Assembly: GCA_022510705.1 (NCBI GenBank)
Contig: JAFLSX010000011.1
Span: forward strand, 1-54,139
DNA length: 54,139 nucleotides
Direction: 5' to 3'
Source of the DNA: Lachnospiraceae bacterium
GTDB taxonomy: Bacteria; Bacillota; Clostridia; Lachnospirales; Lachnospiraceae
Every line of letters starts with the position of its first letter. Positions within the stretch are counted from its first letter, which is position 1. The position numbers and the translations under genes were made by a program. The notes beneath the pieces are model-generated. The model searched no databases. It saw only the letters and a program-made list of their open reading frames with translations, and had not been told where the DNA came from. Of the stretch, positions 36,308 to 45,761 are shown piece after piece.

Positions 36308-37285
36308 TCAAATAGAATTCACAATATTTCTATCCTCACCCCGCAAAAAAGCTTCTATATTTTTACAAGTTTCCTCAACGCATCGGATCCTTGCCTCCAC
36401 ACTTCCCCAAGCCAAGTGGGGCGTAATGATCAACTGATTGCTGTCCTTCAATTTACTTAATGGATTGCTCAGTTCCAGAGGTTCCTTTTCCAGCACGTCC
36501 AATCCCGCAGCCATAATTTCCCCTGCTGTCAGTCCCTCGTATAGATCGGTATTATTCACCACCGGTCCTCTTGCCACATTAATGAGCACCGCTGTCTTCT
36601 TCATTTTCCGCAACGCTTCTTTATCAATAAAGTTACGGGACAGATCGCTTAAGGGACAGTGCAGGGATAAGAAATCACTCTCTGCCAGCAGCGTATCTTT
36701 GTCCACCTGCGGATATTCCGTCACAGTACTCTTTCCTGTTATGGAATGGAAGATCACACGGCAGCCAAAAGCGGAAGCAATTTTTGCCACCTGCCTGCCG
36801 ATGTTGCCCATGCCTACAATACCCCATGTCTTGCCGTCCAGTTCGATAAAGGGCTGATCAAAATGGGAGAATCTGTCTTGTGCACTGTATTTTCCAGACT
36901 TGACATAGTTGTCATAATATGCCAGCTTCTGCACCAGTGCCAGTGCCAGCGTAAAGGTATGCTGTGCAACCATAGCCGTAGAATAGTTCACTACATTAGC
37001 CACCTTTATGCCCCTGCTGCTGCAGTAAGACAGATCACAGTTGTCATAACCCGTAGCAAACTCACAGATGAGACGCACATTGGGAGCATCCTGCAGCGCT
37101 TCTTCCTTCATGGGCGCTTTGTTGGCAATGACAATATCCGCTTCTTTAATACGCTCCTTAACCTCCTCCACCGTAGTAGTATTAGGATATGCGGTTACAT
37201 TACCCAGTTTCTCAAAGCATTCCATGGAAACATCCGTCCCCACGCTGTTTCTCTCTAAAATCACAATATTGGGAGTCTTCATCAT
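36308..37285 (-). CDS. D-2-hydroxyacid dehydrogenase family
   Basis: WGIVGMGNIGRQVAKIASAFGC, LHCPLSDLSRNFI, INVARGPVVN, catalytic H in ITPHLAW. Confidence 0.92.
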   Translation of the reverse strand: MMKTPNIVILERNSVGTDVSMECFEKLGNVTAYPNTTTVEEVKERIKEADIVIANKAPMKEEALQDAPNVRLICEFATGYDNCDLSYCSSRGIKVANVVNYSTAMVAQHTFTLALALVQKLAYYDNYVKSGKYSAQDRFSHFDQPFIELDGKTWGIVGMGNIGRQVAKIASAFGCRVIFHSITGKSTVTEYPQVDKDTLLAESDFLSLHCPLSDLSRNFIDKEALRKMKKTAVLINVARGPVVNNTDLYEGLTAGEIMAAGLDVLEKEPLELSNPLSKLKDSNQLIITPHLAWGSVEARIRCVEETCKNIEAFLRGEDRNIVNSI

Positions 37286-37358
37286 ACGCTTTCCTCTCTT
37301 TCTATATCCCATGCCTCTATGGGGCACATCTTTCTATTTATACCATTCAAGGAAAATA

Positions 37359-37383
37359 CGCAGACGTAATAAATACGTCTGCG
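37359..37383. terminator. Hairpin downstream of pgi
   Basis: CGCAGACGTA-ATAAA-TACGTCTGCG, weak T tract on minus strand. Confidence 0.5.
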
Positions 37384-37415
37384 CATCATGACTTATCAAT
37401 CCACGTTCTCTAATT

Positions 37416-38765
37416 TTATAATCTCTTTAACAGCTCCTCACGCTGCGCCTCATAGCCGGGCTTGCCAAGCAGAGCGAACATATTTTTCTTGTAGCTTTCC
37501 ACGCCGGGCTGGTCGAAAGGATTCACACCGTTCATATAACCGCTGACACCGCAGGCAAACTCAAAGAAATAGAAGAGCTGACCCAAATAAAATTCACTGA
37601 CTTCGGGAATTTTGATCATAAGATTGGGCACCTGACCATCGGTATGTGCCAAAATAGTACCGTTCATAGCACTCTTATTTACAAAATCCACGGTCTTGCC
37701 GGCCAGATAATTCAAACCATCCAGATCCACCGGCTCCTCACCAATAAACAGTTCTTCTTTGGATGTCTCTAACTCCAGTACGGTTTCAAAGAGAATACGG
37801 GCACCGTCCTGAATGAACTGGCCCATGGAATGTAAATCGGTAGTCAGATCTACACTTGCAGGGAAGATTCCCTTCTGATCTTTACCTTCACTCTCCCCGT
37901 AAAGCTGCTTCCACCATTCGGATATGTAGTGCAGGCTGGGCTCGTAATTGGCCAGAATCTCAACGGATTTGCCCTTTCTTAAAAGAATGTTTCTCACAGC
38001 GGCATACTGCAGGGCATCATTGTTCTCAAAAGCATTTTCCAGCGCGCTCTTTCTTGCGCTTGCCGCACCCTCCATCAGTTTGTCGATATCAGCACCGCTG
38101 ACTGCAATAGGCAGAAGGCCTACAGCGGTCAGTACGGAGAAACGGCCTCCGATATTATCCGGAACCACAAAGGTTTCATAACCTTCTTCATCTGCAACAT
38201 GCTTTAAGGATCCCTTTGCCCTGTCGGTGGTGGCATAGATTCTTCCTGCCGCACCTTCCTTACCATATTTCTTTTCCAACAGATTCTTAAACACGCGGAA
38301 GGCGATTGCCGGCTCAGTGGTCGTGCCGGATTTGGAAATCATGTTGATAGAGAAATCCCTGTCCCCTACAACGTCCATCAGATGTTTGATATAGGTAGAA
38401 CTAATGGAATTACCAACATAGTAAATTTCCGGAGTTTTGCGGATACTCTTATCCACCATGTTATAAAAGCTGTGTCTTAAAAACTCAATGGCAGCGCGGG
38501 CACCTAAATAGGAACCGCCAATACCGATAACGAGTAAGACCTCGGAATCCTCCTGAATCTTCTTAGCCGCTGCTTTAATGCGGCTAAACTCTTCCTTATC
38601 GTAGTCCACCGGCAAATTAATCCAGCCCAAAAAATCATTGCCCGCACCCGTGCCGGATACCAGCGTTTCTTTTGCTGCCAGTACCTGCGGCTTTATGTTC
38701 TCAATCTCCGCTTCCTTAATAAAGGGCGCTGTTTTCGCATAATCAAACGTCACTTTCGTACTCAT
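37416..38765 (-). CDS. pgi: Glucose-6-phosphate isomerase
   Basis: [47 protein letters not shown]. Confidence 0.95.
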   Translation of the reverse strand: MSTKVTFDYAKTAPFIKEAEIENIKPQVLAAKETLVSGTGAGNDFLGWINLPVDYDKEEFSRIKAAAKKIQEDSEVLLVIGIGGSYLGARAAIEFLRHSFYNMVDKSIRKTPEIYYVGNSISSTYIKHLMDVVGDRDFSINMISKSGTTTEPAIAFRVFKNLLEKKYGKEGAAGRIYATTDRAKGSLKHVADEEGYETFVVPDNIGGRFSVLTAVGLLPIAVSGADIDKLMEGAASARKSALENAFENNDALQYAAVRNILLRKGKSVEILANYEPSLHYISEWWKQLYGESEGKDQKGIFPASVDLTTDLHSMGQFIQDGARILFETVLELETSKEELFIGEEPVDLDGLNYLAGKTVDFVNKSAMNGTILAHTDGQVPNLMIKIPEVSEFYLGQLFYFFEFACGVSGYMNGVNPFDQPGVESYKKNMFALLGKPGYEAQREELLKRL

Positions 38766-38862
38766 CTCTTCTGCTCCTTTTCTTTCGCCTTTCGGCATGT
38801 TTTACACTTTCATAGTGTAGCAGAATTGCTTTCTAAATTCAATATACACCTTGCAAAATGTC

Positions 38863-39567
38863 TTACGAGGTGAGAAATTCTTTCAGTAACTCTTCCAATT
38901 CCTTTTCTTCTGAACGGGAGAAAATCCGTTTTTCCTCCTCCGGCGGCAACTCCTGCTCCTCTTTGTGCATAGGCATCAATTCTATTTTTGTACGCCCCTC
39001 TTTTTTCTCATTCCGTATTCCTTCCGCACCAGTCTCTTCTGTGTAGCCACCCTCGGCCAGACGGTTTGCCATATGATTTTCCAAGTAATCTACCAGATTG
39101 GTCTTTAAAATACGACGCCTGCCTTTGATATCCGCTACGGCAGAAACTGCAAAATACAAATAGAGTCCTAAAAAGCTTACTATGTAGAAAGGAAGAATAT
39201 CCCCAATACTGTAGCCTGCCAGAATGCTTTTGCATATACCGACCCCTGCAACGACTACGGACAGCATCATCATCTGTCCCGACAGATGATACAGCGTCAG
39301 ATAGGAAAAGGGTCCTATCTTCAGCCGATTCATAAACTTGTCCACGAAGATTGAAATATTGGAAACCCGGTTATTCAGTTGATAGCAGTTGGCAAATTTT
39401 AGTTTACACTGCTTCAGCGCCTTGTTCTTGGTAGCAGACATATTATCCGCTTCCTTTATCATATTCTGATATAGTATACCTATGATAATTCTGCTGCAAA
39501 TGCTGCATAATAAAAGGACGAACATCAGAATGGTAATCAGCCTCTCTTCATAAAATATTTGAAACAT
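38863..39567 (-). CDS. Hypothetical membrane protein with charged C-terminal tail
   Basis: Three predicted TM segments; AAGGAGG before ATG 39567; no family recognised. Confidence 0.65.
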   Translation of the reverse strand: MFQIFYEERLITILMFVLLLCSICSRIIIGILYQNMIKEADNMSATKNKALKQCKLKFANCYQLNNRVSNISIFVDKFMNRLKIGPFSYLTLYHLSGQMMMLSVVVAGVGICKSILAGYSIGDILPFYIVSFLGLYLYFAVSAVADIKGRRRILKTNLVDYLENHMANRLAEGGYTEETGAEGIRNEKKEGRTKIELMPMHKEEQELPPEEEKRIFSRSEEKELEELLKEFLTS

Positions 39568-39821
39568 AGACTCCTCCTTCATGCATAAATATGATATTGC
39601 TGATCCTCATAAAATTATTATAAATGCCCCGTCTTGTCGAAACAATATGGCACTAACGGAATTTCGTCGATAAATTATGTTCTTTTTCTACATAGATACC
39701 CAAAGTTTTCCTAAAAGTTGGGGAAATCTGCCCTAGGGACTGGAATCCCGGCTCCGTTTCTGCTATAATCCTACATTAGAACCAGCTTGATTTATTTATT
39801 TGCTATTTTAGGAGGTATACT

Positions 39822-40058
39822 ATGAGATATCAGACATCCGGAACCTGCTCCACCGCTATTGACATTGAAGTAACGGACGGCATCATTGATTCCGTCACCT
39901 TTTTAGGCGGCTGCAACGGCAACTTGCAAGGTATCAGCAAATTGGTGGCCGGCATGAAAGTGGAAGATGCCATTGAAAGATTAAGAGGCATTAAGTGTGG
40001 GTTTAAATCCACCTCCTGCCCCGATCAGTTGGCGAAAGCGTTGGAATCCTTAAAATAA
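39822..40058 (+). CDS. TSCPD domain protein
   Basis: YQTSGTCSTAIDIEV...VTFLGGCNGNLQGISKLV...GIKCGFKSTSCPDQLAKAL. Confidence 0.9.
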   Translation: MRYQTSGTCSTAIDIEVTDGIIDSVTFLGGCNGNLQGISKLVAGMKVEDAIERLRGIKCGFKSTSCPDQLAKALESLK

Positions 40059-40077
40059 TTTTTAGAGAGGCCCAATT

Positions 40078-41142
40078 ATGAAAAAGATCGTATTGACCGG
40101 AGGCGGCACTGCCGGACATGTAACACCCAACATTGCACTGCTGCCTCATTTAAAGAAAGCCGGTTTTGAGGTGTTCTATATGGGCTCCTATGACGGCATT
40201 GAAAAAAGATTGATTGCGGATTTTGACATTCCCTATACCGGCATATCCACAGGTAAATTTCGCCGGTACTTAGATCCTAAAAACTTTACTGATCCCTTCC
40301 GTGTACTGAAAGGCTGCTCGGAAGCCAAAAAATATTTAAAGGAATTAAAACCGGATGTAGTGTTTTCCAAGGGCGGCTTTGTCAGTGTTCCCGTTGTACG
40401 GGCTGCAGCAGCCCTAAAGATTCCCTGCATTATCCATGAATCGGATATGACGCCGGGACTTGCCAATAAGCTCTGTATTCCGGTCGCAACAAAGGTCTGT
40501 TGTAACTTCCCGGAAACCCTGCAGAATCTGCCTTCTTCCAAAGCAGTACTGACCGGCTCCCCCATTCGGGAGGAACTGGCAAGCGGCAGTCGTCTGGAAG
40601 GTTTAAAGTTCTGTGGCTTTACCGCCAATAAGCCGGTGGTCATGGTCATAGGCGGCAGTCAGGGCGCCGTCAGCGTCAACGCAGTGGTACGGAAAGCCTT
40701 GCCTGCACTTTTGGCGGATTTTCAGGTCGTACATCTCTGCGGCAAGGAGAAGATCGATAATACCTTGCTGGCATTAGATGGGTATAAGCAGTTTGAATAT
40801 TTAAAAGCGGAATTGAAAGATATCTTTGCCATGGCGGACGTGGTAATTTCCCGCGCCGGGGCCAATGCTATCTGTGAACTCTTAGCTCTTGCAAAACCCA
40901 ATATCCTGATTCCCTTGCCTGCGACCAAGAGCAGAGGGGATCAACTGCTAAATGCCCGTTCCTTTGCTTCCCAGGGCTTTTCCATCGTATTGGATGAAGA
41001 TGAATTGAGCGAAACCCTATTGGTCGAGAAGGTACAGGAAATCTACTGCTCCAGACAGACCTACATTGACGCCATGAAGCAGAGTCGTCAGCTGAATGCC
41101 ATCGGCACTATTTTAGAACTGATCAAGGAGATCAGCGCATAA
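40078..41142 (+). CDS. murG: UDP-GlcNAc:undecaprenyl-PP-MurNAc-pentapeptide GlcNAc transferase
   Basis: LTGGGTAGHVTPNIAL, HESDMTPGLANKLC, VIGGSQGAVSVN, ISRAGANAICELLALAKPNILIPLP. Confidence 0.93.
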   Translation: MKKIVLTGGGTAGHVTPNIALLPHLKKAGFEVFYMGSYDGIEKRLIADFDIPYTGISTGKFRRYLDPKNFTDPFRVLKGCSEAKKYLKELKPDVVFSKGGFVSVPVVRAAAALKIPCIIHESDMTPGLANKLCIPVATKVCCNFPETLQNLPSSKAVLTGSPIREELASGSRLEGLKFCGFTANKPVVMVIGGSQGAVSVNAVVRKALPALLADFQVVHLCGKEKIDNTLLALDGYKQFEYLKAELKDIFAMADVVISRAGANAICELLALAKPNILIPLPATKSRGDQLLNARSFASQGFSIVLDEDELSETLLVEKVQEIYCSRQTYIDAMKQSRQLNAIGTILELIKEISA

Positions 41143-41160
41143 CGTTTTACAGGAATTAAT

Positions 41161-43548
41161 ATGAACAAAAAAGTATTACACACCTTAGAATATGATAAGA
41201 TAATTGCCCTTTTAACAGAAAAAGCCGATTCGGAACCGGGCAGACGTCTGTGCGGTGATCTTGTCCCAGATACGGATATACAAAATATCCGCAATGCGCA
41301 GACCGAAACCGCCGACGCGCTTTCTCGGCTTTTCCGTTACGGCAGCACCTCCTTTGGGGGCAATAAGGACCTGGGTTATTCCCTGAAATCCTTAGAAGTC
41401 GGCAGCGCACTGTCCATAGCCGAGCTGCTAAAAATAGCCGGTTTTTTGGAAAATGTATCCCGCATCAAGGCTTACGGCCGCAATGAGCGGGAAGAGGAAA
41501 TGCAAGATTCCCTGCAGACATATTTCGAAAATCTGACACCCTTGTCGCATATTGCCGAAGAAATACGACGCTGTCTGCTGTCGGAAGAGGAAGTAGCCGA
41601 TGATGCCAGTCCGGAATTAAAACACATTCGCCGCAGCATGCAGCAGACCGGTGAGAAAATACACACACAGTTAGGCTCTATGCTAAACGGCTCCTACCGC
41701 ACCTATTTACAGGATGCGGTGATCACCATGCGTGACAACCGCTACTGTATTCCCGTAAAAGCAGAGTACAAAGGACAGGTGCCGGGTATGGTACACGACC
41801 AGTCTGCAACCGGCTCCACTTTCTTTATCGAGCCTGCTGCCGTAGTGGAATTAAACAATCGGTTGAAAGAGTTGGCCATAGAGGAGCAGAAGGAGATTGA
41901 AAAGATCCTGCAGGAGCTTTCTCTGCAGGTATCCGCCCACACTGTGGAATTAGCAACCGATCAACGGCTGATGACAGCGCTGGACTTTATTTTTGCCAAA
42001 GGAAAGCTGGCCATGGACCAAAATGCCACTATGCCGCTTTTTAACCGGAAGCACTATATCCATATCCGAAAGGGACGACATCCCCTTTTAGACAAGAAGA
42101 AGGTTGTTCCCATTGACATTCATTTGGGTAGGGAATTTGATTTACTCATAATTACCGGCCCCAATACCGGTGGTAAGACAGTTTCTCTAAAAACCGTGGG
42201 CCTTTTTACCCTAATGGGACAAGCCGGCCTGCATATTCCTGCATTGGACCGTTCGGAACTTTCCGTTTTTGAAGAGGTATATGCGGATATCGGAGATGAA
42301 CAGAGCATCGAACAGAGTCTGTCCACCTTTTCTTCTCACATGACATCCATTGTGACAATCCTGTCATGTGCAAACGAGAACTCTCTCTGTCTTTTTGACG
42401 AACTGGGAGCCGGTACGGATCCTACAGAGGGTGCCGCTCTGGCCATTGCCATACTGAATCATCTGCATGCCAGGGGCATTCGGACCATGGCAACTACCCA
42501 CTATAGCGAGCTGAAACTCTATGCCCTTTCCACTCCCTTGGTGGAAAATGCCAGTTGTGAGTTTGATGTGGAATCTTTAAAACCCACCTATAGACTTCTA
42601 ATCGGTATTCCCGGCAAGAGCAATGCTTTTGCCATTTCTTCCAGACTGGGCTTGCCGGATACCATTATTGAGGCCGCTAAAGAGCAGATAGATAAAGAAG
42701 ACTTAAGCTTTGAGGATGTGATAGCGGATTTAGAGAACAGCCGCAGAACCATAGAAAAAGAACAGCAAGAACTGACCGCCTACAAAGAACGTATTAAAAC
42801 TCTGGAGGGGCAGTTGAAAGCCAAGAACGAGAAACTGGACAACGCTAAGGATAAAATTCTGCGGGAGGCAAATGAACAGGCCCGCGCCATCTTACAGGAG
42901 GCCAAGGACGTAGCAGATGCAGCTATTCGGGATTTTAATAAGGCGGATAGCAGCACCGATATCCGGGAGCTGGAGAAGAAACGCCAGAAACTGCGTAGCC
43001 GGATTGACGACAAAAACGAGCGTCTGGCTCTTAAGACACCTCCCAAAAGCGCCTCTGCGGAAAAAGGGGTAACCCCGGAAAAGCTAAAAAAAGGCGATAC
43101 TGTAAAAATTCTTTCCATGGGCCTAAAAGGCACGGTCAGCACGCTTCCGGATGCCAAGGGCAATCTTTTTGTGCAGTGCGGAATTATCCGTACCAGTACC
43201 AATGTAAAAGACTTGGTACTTCTGCAGGATGAAGATGCGGCGTCTGCAGCCGCAAAAGCATCCCGCAGCAGCAGTTCTAAGATAAAAATGTCCAAGTCCC
43301 TCTCCATTTCTCCGGAGATCAATCTGTTAGGCATGACCTGTGATGAGGCCGTTGCCGCTCTGGATAAATATTTGGATGATGCCTATCTGGCGCATCTTTC
43401 CAGCGTCCGCGTAGTACACGGAAAGGGTACCGGCGCCCTGCGCAGTGCAGTACACGGTCATGTAAAGCGACTGTCCTATGTAAAAGACTACCGATTGGGT
43501 GAATTTGGAGAAGGTGACGCAGGTGTCACCATTGTAACATTTAAATAA
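41161..43548 (+). CDS. mutS2: MutS2 family protein with C-terminal Smr domain
   Basis: ITGPNTGGKTVSLKTVGL, ADIGDEQSIEQSLSTFSSHM, LFDELGAGTDPTEGAAL, C-terminal Smr VRVVHGKGTGALR. Confidence 0.95.
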   Translation: MNKKVLHTLEYDKIIALLTEKADSEPGRRLCGDLVPDTDIQNIRNAQTETADALSRLFRYGSTSFGGNKDLGYSLKSLEVGSALSIAELLKIAGFLENVSRIKAYGRNEREEEMQDSLQTYFENLTPLSHIAEEIRRCLLSEEEVADDASPELKHIRRSMQQTGEKIHTQLGSMLNGSYRTYLQDAVITMRDNRYCIPVKAEYKGQVPGMVHDQSATGSTFFIEPAAVVELNNRLKELAIEEQKEIEKILQELSLQVSAHTVELATDQRLMTALDFIFAKGKLAMDQNATMPLFNRKHYIHIRKGRHPLLDKKKVVPIDIHLGREFDLLIITGPNTGGKTVSLKTVGLFTLMGQAGLHIPALDRSELSVFEEVYADIGDEQSIEQSLSTFSSHMTSIVTILSCANENSLCLFDELGAGTDPTEGAALAIAILNHLHARGIRTMATTHYSELKLYALSTPLVENASCEFDVESLKPTYRLLIGIPGKSNAFAISSRLGLPDTIIEAAKEQIDKEDLSFEDVIADLENSRRTIEKEQQELTAYKERIKTLEGQLKAKNEKLDNAKDKILREANEQARAILQEAKDVADAAIRDFNKADSSTDIRELEKKRQKLRSRIDDKNERLALKTPPKSASAEKGVTPEKLKKGDTVKILSMGLKGTVSTLPDAKGNLFVQCGIIRTSTNVKDLVLLQDEDAASAAAKASRSSSSKIKMSKSLSISPEINLLGMTCDEAVAALDKYLDDAYLAHLSSVRVVHGKGTGALRSAVHGHVKRLSYVKDYRLGEFGEGDAGVTIVTFK

Positions 43549-43563
43549 TTAGGGAGGTTAAGA

Positions 43564-44274
43564 ATGGCAAGTAAACAAAAAATTCTGATTGTAGATGACG
43601 ATGAGAATATTGCAGAGTTGATTTCTCTTTATCTGATCAAGGAATGCTTTGAAACCATGATCGTGGGGGACGGAGAATCCGCACTTACCGCTGTAGACTC
43701 CTTTGACCCGAATTTGATCTTATTGGATTTGATGCTGCCCGGTATTGACGGCTATCAGGTTTGCCGTGAGGTGCGTGCTAAGCACCAGACTCCTATTATC
43801 ATTCTCTCTGCCAAGGGCGAAGTGTTTGACAAGGTTCTAGGGTTGGAACTGGGTGCTGACGACTTTATGGAAAAGCCCTTCGATTCCAAAGAGCTGGTTG
43901 CACGGGTGAAGGCAGTACTGCGGCGTTATAAGCCGGTGGTTTCCGTTCCCGAGGTCAGCTCCGATAGACGGGTGGAATACCCCGACCTCATCATCAATCA
44001 GACCAACTATTCCGTTATCTATATGGGTAAAACCGTGGAAATGCCTCCCAAGGAGCTGGAATTACTTTATTTCTTGGCATCCTCACCCAATCATGTTTTT
44101 ACCAGAGAGCAGCTTTTGGATCAAATCTGGGGATATGAATATATCGGAGATACCCGTACCGTGGACGTACATATCAAACGTTTGCGGGAAAAGATCAAGG
44201 ACCACACTTCCTGGAAAATTTCCACCATCTGGGGTATTGGCTATAAATTTGAGGTCAAAGGAAATCCGTCATGA
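43564..44274 (+). CDS. OmpR-family response regulator
   Basis: ILIVDDDENIAELI...LILLDLMLPGIDGYQV...ILSAKGEV plus winged helix. Confidence 0.94.
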   Translation: MASKQKILIVDDDENIAELISLYLIKECFETMIVGDGESALTAVDSFDPNLILLDLMLPGIDGYQVCREVRAKHQTPIIILSAKGEVFDKVLGLELGADDFMEKPFDSKELVARVKAVLRRYKPVVSVPEVSSDRRVEYPDLIINQTNYSVIYMGKTVEMPPKELELLYFLASSPNHVFTREQLLDQIWGYEYIGDTRTVDVHIKRLREKIKDHTSWKISTIWGIGYKFEVKGNPS

Positions 44275-45698
44275 AAAAAACCCTGTATTTAAAATTTATA
44301 CTGGCTTACGTTATCTTTGGTATCTTTGGTTTTATCATCATTACTACCTTTGTGCCAAGCATGACGAGGGAGCAGCTTATCCGCGAAAAGGCTAATGCCT
44401 TATATTCCGAGGCCACTCTGATCGCGGGCACCTATGCTCCGGGACTGTATACCAACGATACCTCCTTAGAGACAGTAAAGTCCCAGCTGGACGCCCTCTC
44501 CCTTTATTTGGAGTCCGTCATATGGATCATCAACCCTTCCGGCAGAATGGTTTTAAGCACGGATTCTCCGCTAAATGTGGAAGACGTTGTGGTGATCGAA
44601 GATTTTGATCCTACCGTCACAGCCGGTTCCTACTACAATGTGAGTGACTTTTTTGGCAGTTATGAAGAAGATATGCTGAATGTGATTGTACCCATTATCT
44701 CAGCCTACAAGGTCAACGGCTATGTGGTGATCCATGCTCCCATGGCGGATATCGAGAAATCCTGCAACAGCCTGCTTACCATTTCCTATATTACACTGGG
44801 CATCCTTTTTTTACTGTCTCTGATCATTTTAATATTTTTTACGGAAATCGTTTATATTCCGCTGCGCAAGATTACTTATGCCACGGAGCAGTATGCCTCC
44901 GGTAACATGCATTATGAGTTTCAGGTAGAAAGTGAAGATGAGATCGGCTATCTGGCAGCCAGCCTAAACTACATGGCAAGTGAGATTGCCCGCTCAGAGG
45001 ATAACCAAAAGCAATTTGTTGCCAATATTTCTCACGATTTCCGCTCCCCTCTAACCTCTGTCAGGGGATACCTGGAGGCCATGCTGGACGGCACGATCCC
45101 TTCGGAGCTGCACGAGCGCTACCTTCAGATAGTGTTGAATGAGACGGACCGTCTGACAAAGCTGACAAACAGCCTGCTAACCCTGAATAATTTAAATACC
45201 AAGGGTATGCTTTTGGACAAGACCGATTTTGACATTAATCAAGTCATTCGCTCCACTGCCGCATCTTTTGAGGGCACCTGCCGCAAAAAAATGCTTGCCA
45301 TTGAGCTGGTTCTTACCGGGGACATGATGTATGTAAATGCCGATATGGGCAAAATTCAACAGGTACTTTACAATCTATTGGACAATGCCATAAAATTCAG
45401 CCACCACGACTCCGTTATCCGTATTGAAACCTCTGTCAAAAAGAATAAGCTTTTTGTTTCCGTCAAGGACAGTGGCATAGGCATCCCCAAGGAAGATTTA
45501 AAGCTCATCTGGGAGCGGTTTTATAAATCCGATGCTTCCCGCGGTAAAGACAAGAAGGGTACGGGACTTGGCCTCTCCATTGTAAAGGAGATCATTGCCT
45601 CCCACGGGGAACATATCAATGTCATCAGTACCGAAGGTGTAGGAACGGAATTTATTTTCTCCCTGCCCTGTTCTAAAATCAATGAAGAGGATGATTAA
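44271..45698 (+). CDS. Membrane sensor histidine kinase (HAMP)
   Basis: VANISHDFRSPLTSVRGYLEAM, NLLDNAIKFSHHD, GTGLGLSIVKEIIASHG; ATGA overlap with the regulator. Confidence 0.94.
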   Translation: MKKTLYLKFILAYVIFGIFGFIIITTFVPSMTREQLIREKANALYSEATLIAGTYAPGLYTNDTSLETVKSQLDALSLYLESVIWIINPSGRMVLSTDSPLNVEDVVVIEDFDPTVTAGSYYNVSDFFGSYEEDMLNVIVPIISAYKVNGYVVIHAPMADIEKSCNSLLTISYITLGILFLLSLIILIFFTEIVYIPLRKITYATEQYASGNMHYEFQVESEDEIGYLAASLNYMASEIARSEDNQKQFVANISHDFRSPLTSVRGYLEAMLDGTIPSELHERYLQIVLNETDRLTKLTNSLLTLNNLNTKGMLLDKTDFDINQVIRSTAASFEGTCRKKMLAIELVLTGDMMYVNADMGKIQQVLYNLLDNAIKFSHHDSVIRIETSVKKNKLFVSVKDSGIGIPKEDLKLIWERFYKSDASRGKDKKGTGLGLSIVKEIIASHGEHINVISTEGVGTEFIFSLPCSKINEEDD

Positions 45699-45740
45699 AA
45701 ACGGCTTCCCGCACCGATATGATGCAGGAAGCCGTTTTTT
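45697..45740. terminator. Terminator
   Basis: AAAAACGGCTTCC...GGAAGCCGTTTTTT. Confidence 0.85.
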
Positions 45741-45761
45741 AATTACCAATACGCTTAAACC

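Noticed and set aside
39634-39642. Spo0A-box-like TTGTCGAAA upstream of the TSCPD gene
   Set aside because: Short motif expected several times by chance in 54 kb; no supporting promoter geometry or sporulation genes here.
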